Origin: Chloroflexota bacterium
GTDB taxonomy: Bacteria > Chloroflexota > UBA11872
Direction of reading: 5' to 3'
NCBI GenBank assembly: GCA_028875175.1
Contig: JAPPFO010000015.1
Location: 1 to 30,528 of the forward strand
Length of the DNA stretch: 30,528 nucleotides
In this document: positions 25,130 through 30,528 of the stretch, one piece after another
Layout of the letters: each line of letters opens with the position of its first letter
Position numbering within the stretch: position 1 is the stretch's first letter
Program-made: the position numbers and the translations under genes
Notes under the pieces: model-generated
Told to the model about the DNA's origin: nothing
The model's input: the letters and a program-made list of their open reading frames with translations, nothing else
Database searches by the model: none

Positions 25130-26143
25130 ATGGCGGCGATTCGGATGGGGATCATCGGCTGCGGCAACTTTATGTCAACCCACATTCCCCGGCTGCTGGA
25201 TATCGACGACGTGGAAATCGTGGGATTGGCTGACCCCAACGCGGCGTCGATTGCGCGAATGAAGGAGCGGAATCCGGGGCTCCACGGCGTCCCCGAGTTC
25301 GCGTCGCATCGGGAGCTATTGCGCGAAACCAGTCCAGGCGCCGTCGAAGTCGGCTCGCCGCACGCGCTGCACTTCGAGCAGATCGTGGACTCGCTGGATG
25401 CCGGCTGCCACGTCATGACCGAGAAGCCTCTGGTCTGCACGGTGGCCGAAGGCGAGGAAGCTTTGCGGCGGCGCGAGCGGGCCGGGACGATCCTGATGGT
25501 TTCGTATCAGCGTCGCTACTCGCCGGCGCACCGGTACATCCATGAGCAGATCAAGGCCGGAGCCATCGGGCGAATCCAGTTTGTGACCGGACTGCAGCAC
25601 CACGGCTGGTACTGGGAACAGCGAGGCCAGTGGCGGCAGGACCCTGAGCTCTCAGGCGGCGGCCAGTTGATCGACTGGGGCAGCCACCTGATGGACTGCG
25701 TGATGTACGCCACCGGGCTGCGGATCAGCGCGGTGATGGCGCATGAGAACCGCTACGACCTGGACGTGGACGTGGACATGACCATCAGCGCGCGGTTCGA
25801 GAACGGGGCCATCGGAAGCTTTGCGCACGTGGGCAATGCAGCGGCGCCGGCGGCGGAGGACATGGGCTTCTACGGCAGCGAGGGCACGCTGCTGGTGCGC
25901 GGCGTCGACTACAACACGCTGGACGAACTGCGGCACTACGACGCGCGGCAGGAGCTCGTAGACGTTGGCGAGTTGCCGGCCCAGTCCAGTTCGGATCGAA
26001 ACTTCGTGGACGCAATCCTGGGCCGCGACGAGGTGCATTCCAGCGGCAAAGGCGGGCTGGACGTGTTGCGTGTCAACGAGGCCTGCTGGGAGTCGGCGCG
26101 AACGGGGCGGGAAGTCGCGGTCAGCTACTCAGGCGGTCGCTGA
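25130..26143 (+). CDS. Gfo/Idh/MocA-family dehydrogenase (second copy type)
   Basis: This 337-residue NAD(P)-dependent oxidoreductase has the Rossmann motif IIGCGNF (8-14), the EKP signature at 98-100, and a C-terminal GGGQLIDWGSHLMD in which Asp and His form the active site. GGGAGG lies just before the ATG. It differs widely from the Gfo/Idh enzyme at 7554-8600, so the two are distant paralogues with probably different substrates. It follows the enolase-superfamily gene by 59 bases on the same strand, and the two likely act in one pathway, for example redox interconversion of a sugar or cyclitol before or after dehydration. It converges with dppC. Confidence 0.9.
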   Translation: MAAIRMGIIGCGNFMSTHIPRLLDIDDVEIVGLADPNAASIARMKERNPGLHGVPEFASHRELLRETSPGAVEVGSPHALHFEQIVDSLDAGCHVMTEKPLVCTVAEGEEALRRRERAGTILMVSYQRRYSPAHRYIHEQIKAGAIGRIQFVTGLQHHGWYWEQRGQWRQDPELSGGGQLIDWGSHLMDCVMYATGLRISAVMAHENRYDLDVDVDMTISARFENGAIGSFAHVGNAAAPAAEDMGFYGSEGTLLVRGVDYNTLDELRHYDARQELVDVGELPAQSSSDRNFVDAILGRDEVHSSGKGGLDVLRVNEACWESARTGREVAVSYSGGR

Positions 26144-26156
26144 ACTCCTCAGACGG

Positions 26157-26178
26157 CGGCTGTAGGACTCAACAGCCG
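26157..26178. terminator. Hairpin between convergent genes, possible bidirectional terminator
   Basis: CGGCTGT at 26157-26163 and ACAGCCG at 26172-26178 form a 7-base stem with an 8-base loop. It lies in the 59-base gap between the convergent Gfo/Idh and dppC genes, where a shared terminator would be expected. No T-run follows on either strand, so termination efficiency is uncertain. Confidence 0.35.
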
Positions 26179-26202
26179 GTCGGCTGCGCGTCGCCGATCC
26201 GG

Positions 26203-27111
26203 TTATACGCGACGCCGCAGGCGTGGATTGGCCAGTTCGTCCAGTCCATGGCTGATCAGAAACAGCCCAATGAATAAGGTGACGATCACCACCATGGGCG
26301 ACAGCCACCACCACCAGAGGCCCCGAATCACGGCGGAGTGCAACTGCGACCAGTAGATCGTCATGCCCAGCGTGTTGGTGGTCTGGGGACCGAGGCCCAG
26401 GACTTCCAGGCCGATGGCGAAGAGGATGGCCGTTGACACGGCGGCCACGAAGCTGGCGCCCAGGTAGGGAAGCATGTTGGGCATCAACTCCTTGAAGATG
26501 ATTTCCATCCCCGACATGCCGTTGAAGCGTGCGATGGGGACAAAGGCGCGTTCACGCATGCTCAGGACCTGGGAGCCGATGGCGCGGGTGGTGCCCGGCC
26601 AGGCCAGCAGGGCAATGATGATGGCCATCGACTCGACCGTCACCTGCCGAACCTGGCTGGCGACGGTAATGAGAATCAACAGGGCCGGGATAGTGAGCGT
26701 GACGTCGGTGACGCCGCGCACTGAAGTTCCGATCGGACCCCGGTAAAAGCCCTGGATAAACCCCAGGGTCGACCCGATGATCAGCGCCATGAACCCCGCG
26801 ATCAGGCCGATCTTCACGGTCTGCGGGGTGCCCACCACGATCAGCGCCAGCATGTCGCGGCCGAAGCTGTCGGTACCCAGCGGATGATCCAGGCTGGGCG
26901 GCAAGTCCTTGGAGAAGGCGGTGGTGCGGGTGGCGTCCTGGTCGATGATGAAGGGCGCCAGCAAGCCAAAGACGACGATAACCGTGATGATGGTCAGCCC
27001 GGCGATCAGGGTGGGGTTGCGGCGGCCGTAGGAGATCCACTCGCGGCGACGGCTCCAGGTTTCGGGCGAGCGCGACTCGGTCGTCGCGGGGGCGGCGCTA
27101 GCGGCGGACAT
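26203..27111 (-). CDS. dppC: ABC transporter permease, DppC/OppC type
   Basis: This 302-residue inner-membrane permease belongs to peptide/nickel-type importers. The start at 27111 is chosen because it follows the dppB-type pattern and begins just inside the end of dppB (14-base overlap); a longer open frame upstream has no support. The first membrane helix (IAGLTIITVIVVFGLLAPF) follows a charged N-terminus, then the conserved HPLGTDSFGRDML segment typical of DppC and about five further helices. The cytoplasmic loop contacting the ATPase reads RFNGMSGMEIIFKELMPN. It works with dppB and an ATPase not found in the window. Substrate could be peptide, oligosaccharide or another small molecule. 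Confidence 0.92.
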   Translation of the reverse strand: MSAASAAPATTESRSPETWSRRREWISYGRRNPTLIAGLTIITVIVVFGLLAPFIIDQDATRTTAFSKDLPPSLDHPLGTDSFGRDMLALIVVGTPQTVKIGLIAGFMALIIGSTLGFIQGFYRGPIGTSVRGVTDVTLTIPALLILITVASQVRQVTVESMAIIIALLAWPGTTRAIGSQVLSMRERAFVPIARFNGMSGMEIIFKELMPNMLPYLGASFVAAVSTAILFAIGLEVLGLGPQTTNTLGMTIYWSQLHSAVIRGLWWWWLSPMVVIVTLFIGLFLISHGLDELANPRLRRRV

Positions 27112-28105
27112 AGACGATCCGGCGGTCCACAAACGGGTAGAGCAGGTCCAGGACCAGCATGGCCAGCGCCACCGAAACCACCAGCACAAAGACGATGCCC
27201 TGGATCAGGAAGTAGTCGGTCGCGCGGATGGCGTACCAGAGAATCCAGCCCATGCCGGGATAGTCGAAGATCACCTCCACCAGCACCGAGCCGGCAATAA
27301 TCCCACCGAAGGTCAGGGCCAGGCCCGTCACCTGGGGCAGCATGGCGTTGCGCATGGCGTAGCGCAGGAAGATTCGCATGGGCGACAGGCCCTTGGCCTC
27401 GGCCATGATCATGTAGTCCTCGCCCATGTTGGTGACCATCATCCCGCGCATGCCCAGCATCCAGAATCCAGTGACCGATAGCACGATGGACAGCGCGGGC
27501 AGGATGCTGTGGTAAAGGATGTCGAGGGTGAAAGCCGGCGCAAGTTCAATCTTGGCGCCGGTGCTGTAGGCGCCGCCCAGCGGGAATAGTCTGAAAGTGA
27601 ACGCGAACGTAAAGATCAGGATGAGTCCCAGGAGGTAGTAGGGAATGGCAGATAGTGGCATCAAAACGGGTACAAGCCATTTCACCCAGCGGGACGACCC
27701 CGGCCAGCCCAGCAACGCCCCCAGCAGGTTTCCGACAATGAACGCAATGATGGTGGAGGCCGTGAGCAGGCCGATCGTCCAGGGCAGCCGCTGGACGATC
27801 AGGCGCCCGATGTCTGCCGGGAAGTAGGTAATCGAAGGACCGAAGTCGAAGCGCGCCACGTTCCACAGGTAGGAGAAGTACTGCTCCACCATGGGGCGGT
27901 CCAGCCCCAGCCGTTTCTTGTATGCCGCGACAACCTGGTCCATGCCCGAGGTACGGATGCCCAGGGTCTCGAGTTGCGCGAACTGGGCCTGGATGGGGTC
28001 GCCGCGCGCCAGGCGCGGGATGACGAAGTTGATCGAGGCCGCAACCCAGACGACCAGCAGGAACATGCCGACCCGCCGGAGAAGGTAGCCCAGCGACACG
28101 CGCAA
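27098..28105 (-). CDS. dppB: ABC transporter permease, DppB/OppB type
   Basis: This 335-residue permease pairs with dppC. It starts at TTG 28105, with AGGAG (28111-28115) 5 bases upstream; a GTG two codons later is the alternative. The N-terminus has the family pattern YLLRRVGMFLLVVWVAASINF with the first helix, then a long periplasmic loop (about 32-100) and five more helices. The ATPase-contact loop is AEAKGLSPMRIFLRYAMRN. Its stop overlaps dppC by 14 bases, indicating coupling. The solute-binding gene is divergent, 289 bases away, an arrangement that would share a control region. Confidence 0.92.
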   Translation of the reverse strand: MRVSLGYLLRRVGMFLLVVWVAASINFVIPRLARGDPIQAQFAQLETLGIRTSGMDQVVAAYKKRLGLDRPMVEQYFSYLWNVARFDFGPSITYFPADIGRLIVQRLPWTIGLLTASTIIAFIVGNLLGALLGWPGSSRWVKWLVPVLMPLSAIPYYLLGLILIFTFAFTFRLFPLGGAYSTGAKIELAPAFTLDILYHSILPALSIVLSVTGFWMLGMRGMMVTNMGEDYMIMAEAKGLSPMRIFLRYAMRNAMLPQVTGLALTFGGIIAGSVLVEVIFDYPGMGWILWYAIRATDYFLIQGIVFVLVVSVALAMLVLDLLYPFVDRRIVYVRR

Positions 28106-28214
28106 AATCTCCTGAGCTGTGCCCAGTCAGCCTGGCGAAACGTTGCGTGATGCTCCGCGACACACCTGCCCGCACCGGTTTGCGAGCGAGCAAGACGACG
28201 GCGAAGCCTCATTG

Positions 28215-28244
28215 AGTATAGGGAGAGCGCGCACGGACGGTCCA
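28215..28244 (-). promoter_or_regulatory. Candidate promoter for dppBC
   Basis: On the minus strand TATACT (28220-28215) matches the -10 consensus at five of six bases. TGGACC (28244-28239) is 18 bases upstream, matching the -35 consensus at four. It lies about 110 bases before the dppB start, inside the divergent region. On the plus strand a TTGACG at 28310-28315 could be a -35 for the solute-binding gene, but only poor -10 matches follow it. Confidence 0.3.
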
Positions 28245-28394
28245 TCCCGGCGCCCGGGCGCGCAGCTACGGCGTGGACAGGAGGCTTAGGCAATTCGAAC
28301 GCGAAGAACTTGACGCCGGCAAGCCAGCCGCAGAATATGCTCGAATGCGCGTGCGGCGTGCTATCGCAGCGTGTCGCCTGGGGAGGATTAGCGT

Positions 28395-30404
28395 ATGAGT
28401 TCTCTTAACGGACTGAGCCGACGGAGGCTGCTACAGCTCCTCGGCGGCGGCGCGGCGGCCGGCACGGCCGTGCTGATTGCCGCCTGCGGCGAAGACGAAG
28501 AACCGGCGCCGACGCCAACGCCAGCCGCGACGGCCATGGCGGAAGCCACGCCGGAACCGACGCCCGAGCCAACCCCGGAGCCCACCGAGGCCCCAGCGCC
28601 GGCCGCCACCGCAGCCCCGGCGCGCACCGCCGCGCCCACTCGAGCCGCGACGCCTGAGCCGACCCCCGAGGCCATGAAGGAAATGATGGGGGCGACCGGT
28701 CCGCGCGAGAACGTGCCGCGCAACCGGACGGTGATCGCCGAGAACATCTCAGGCCGCAACGCCAACCCCGAGGTCTTCAACCCCTTCAGCAACAGCATGA
28801 CGATGCACACGGGTTCGCAGCAGCTGGCGATCGAATCCGTCATCTACATCAACCTGCAGACCGGCCAGGAAGAGCTCTGGCAGATCGACGGATTCGAGTA
28901 CGACGAGGGCTTCAACGGCGTCACGATGAGCGTGCGCGACGGCGTGGAGTGGTCGGACGGGATGCCGTTCACGGCCCACGACATCGCCTTCACGCTGAAC
29001 ATGCTGCTCAATGGCACGGCGGACCTGCGCTGGGCCGTGGACGTCCAGGAGTGGGTGCAGACGGCCGAGGCCATGGACGACAAGAACGTGCACATCACGT
29101 TCAACAAGCCCAATCCGCGGTTCATGTCGCAGATGTTCGCGACCCTCTACTGGTCGGTCTACATCGTTCCCAAGCACATCTGGGAGGGCAAGGATCCGGC
29201 CACGTTTACCAACTACGACCCGGACCAGGGCTGGCCGGTGTTTACGGGTCCGTACACGCTGACCTCCACCACCGAGCTTGAGACGGTGTGGGACCGGAAC
29301 GACAACTGGTGGGGCGCCAAGGCGGCGCCGGCTACCGGCGGCGTGGACCGCCAGACGCCGCTGGCCCTGCCGAAGCCCGAGCGGGTGATCTTCGTTGGCG
29401 TGGAGAACGCCGAGAAGCGTGCCGCCAGTGCCATCGCCAACGAGCAGGACACGTTCTGGCACATGCCGCGCAGCGTCTACGAGCAGGTCAACCAGGAGAA
29501 TCCCAACATCAGGGCCTGGTTCCCGGACCTGCCGTACGCCTACTTCGACCCGGCGCCGCGGCACCTGGCCTTCAACCTCAAGGCCCCGCCGTTCGACAAC
29601 GCGGACGTGCGCTGGGCGATCTCCTACGCCGTTGACCGCGAGAAGATCGTGGAATTCGCCTACGAGGGCATCACCACCGTGACCGACGTGTTCTTCCCGC
29701 ATACGCCGGCCATGGACGTCTTCTACCAGCACGCCGCCGACCTCTTTGAGAAGTACCCGGCCAAGGAGTTCAACCTCGAGAAGAGTGCTGAACGCATGGA
29801 GGCCGCGGGCTACTCGAAGAACTCCGACGGTCTCTGGGCCGACGGAGACGGCAACACCGTGGTCATGGAAATCCACGTGCGCGGCGGAGAGGAAGACCAG
29901 CAGCGCGTCGCGCCGATCCTGGCCGACCAATTGCGGGTGGCCGGATTCGACTCCACGTTCAAGATCACCGAGGCCGGCGCCTTCTTCGACGGCATCGCCC
30001 GCGGCGACATCCTCACCAATATGCAGTTGGTGGGCGGCAACACGGTCAACGTTGCCGACCCGTGGGGCACCTGGCGGCTGTTGCACAGCAGCCACTCGGC
30101 GCCGATCGGCGAGGTTGCAACCGGGCAGCGCTCACGCTTCGAGAACGCCGAGTTCGACGCCATCGTGGACGCGATGGCCGGGTTGACCACCAGCGACCCG
30201 GAGATGAAGAGCCTGTTCTACGACTCGATGGAGATCATCCTCCGCGAGATGCCGATCGTGTCGATCGTCCAGACGGCGTTGTTGACACCCAACAACTACA
30301 CGTACTGGAGCAACTGGCCCGACATCGCGAACGACTACCAGGCGCCTTCGCAGTGGTGGGGCAACTTCTACCACAGCATCCTGACGATCGAGCCCACGCA
30401 GTAA
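28395..30404 (+). CDS. ABC transporter solute-binding lipoprotein, family 5, Tat-exported
   Basis: This 669-residue lipoprotein delivers substrate to the dppBC permeases. GGAGG lies about 8 bases before the ATG. The Tat motif is SRRRLLQ (8-14) and the lipobox ends at Cys31. Residues about 36-95 form a Pro/Thr/Glu/Ala linker with TPEPTPEP units. The family 5 binding domain follows, with VEWSDGMPFTAHDIAFTLN, the class-typical segment, then FTGPYTLTS and VRWAISYAVDREKIVEFAY. The protein is somewhat longer than classic DppA because of the linker. The family binds peptides, oligosaccharides, nickel chelates or opines; the ligand is open here. It diverges from dppB with 289 bases between. No ATPase follows before the window ends. 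Confidence 0.93.
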   Translation: MSSLNGLSRRRLLQLLGGGAAAGTAVLIAACGEDEEPAPTPTPAATAMAEATPEPTPEPTPEPTEAPAPAATAAPARTAAPTRAATPEPTPEAMKEMMGATGPRENVPRNRTVIAENISGRNANPEVFNPFSNSMTMHTGSQQLAIESVIYINLQTGQEELWQIDGFEYDEGFNGVTMSVRDGVEWSDGMPFTAHDIAFTLNMLLNGTADLRWAVDVQEWVQTAEAMDDKNVHITFNKPNPRFMSQMFATLYWSVYIVPKHIWEGKDPATFTNYDPDQGWPVFTGPYTLTSTTELETVWDRNDNWWGAKAAPATGGVDRQTPLALPKPERVIFVGVENAEKRAASAIANEQDTFWHMPRSVYEQVNQENPNIRAWFPDLPYAYFDPAPRHLAFNLKAPPFDNADVRWAISYAVDREKIVEFAYEGITTVTDVFFPHTPAMDVFYQHAADLFEKYPAKEFNLEKSAERMEAAGYSKNSDGLWADGDGNTVVMEIHVRGGEEDQQRVAPILADQLRVAGFDSTFKITEAGAFFDGIARGDILTNMQLVGGNTVNVADPWGTWRLLHSSHSAPIGEVATGQRSRFENAEFDAIVDAMAGLTTSDPEMKSLFYDSMEIILREMPIVSIVQTALLTPNNYTYWSNWPDIANDYQAPSQWWGNFYHSILTIEPTQ

Positions 30405-30528
30405 CGCAGGCTTCGTCAGCGTGGGGGGGGGGGGGGGCGCCCCGGGGGCGCCCCCCCCCCGGGAGAGAAAAAAAAAAAAAATAATGGCGAACAACATTTT
30501 TTTGTTCCCCACAACACGGCGGGCGAAA
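30405..30528. other. Low-complexity end of the window, probable assembly artefact
   Basis: After the solute-binding gene the sequence shows 15 G in a row (30423-30437), a GC-only palindromic core, 10 C (30451-30460), 14 A (30468-30481) and a run of seven T. This is unlike anything else in the window. The G- and C-runs can pair as a hairpin, but no T-run follows on the plus strand, so it is not a normal terminator. Homopolymers like these are typical of read-end artefacts at contig ends. No gene is seen here. Confidence 0.7.

Noticed and set aside
30423..30481. GC-rich hairpin with an A-run considered as a terminator
   Set aside because: The A-run follows the hairpin on the plus strand, so no T-run is available in the required direction, and the homopolymers look artefactual.

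Overview
The window is a high-GC bacterial segment that most resembles an environmental Chloroflexota genome (SAR202 / Dehalococcoidia-like). This placement is an inference. It rests on many twin-arginine lipoproteins with Pro/Thr/Ala linkers, Gfo/Idh and enolase-superfamily enzymes, and a Baeyer-Villiger-type flavin monooxygenase. No rRNA, tRNA, CRISPR array or insertion sequence was found. From about 30.42 kb onward there are long homopolymers that look like a contig-end artefact.

Layout. (1) 1-237, minus: the N-terminus of a Tat lipoprotein cut by the window edge. (2) About 0.4-5.1 kb: an island of clearly lower GC holding a two-gene AAA ATPase + subtilisin-like protease module (ietA/ietS-like), flanked by roughly 0.7-0.8 kb of apparently non-coding DNA on each side. 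(3) 5.2-8.6 kb, minus: a unit reading Gfo/Idh dehydrogenase, mini-lipoprotein B, mini-lipoprotein A, flavin monooxygenase. (4) 8.9-11.7 kb, plus: mini-lipoprotein C, sialidase-like protein, M20 peptidase. (5) 11.8-16.3 kb: a membrane-anchored YceI-like protein (minus), a methyltransferase and a DUF4268/PD-(D/E)XK-like protein (plus), then thioredoxin reductase and a membrane-anchored unknown protein (minus). (6) 16.4-26.1 kb, plus: a Tat solute-binding lipoprotein, lgt, a lipoprotein fusing an RCC1 propeller to a glucose/sorbosone dehydrogenase-like propeller, a chelatase-type AAA+VWA protein, a P-loop kinase-like protein, a galactonate-dehydratase-like enolase-superfamily enzyme and a second Gfo/Idh enzyme. 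(7) 26.2-30.4 kb: oligopeptide-type ABC permeases dppC and dppB (minus), diverging from a family 5 solute-binding Tat lipoprotein (plus).

Working together. Most of the window looks like uptake and oxidation of organic substrates: two solute-binding proteins, one permease pair, sugar or sugar-acid redox enzymes, an enolase-superfamily dehydratase, a sialidase-like protein and a peptidase. Lgt, which lipidates lipoproteins, lies among seven predicted lipoproteins, six of them with Tat-type signals. The least familiar element is a set of three paralogous lipoproteins of only 69-70 residues. Each is a Tat-type lipoprotein signal followed by about 30 mature residues sharing a Y-x-F-P-G-A-x-K-D-x-x-G-[YF/NY] core, and all three lie within 2.2 kb beside enzyme genes. 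I do not recognise this family.
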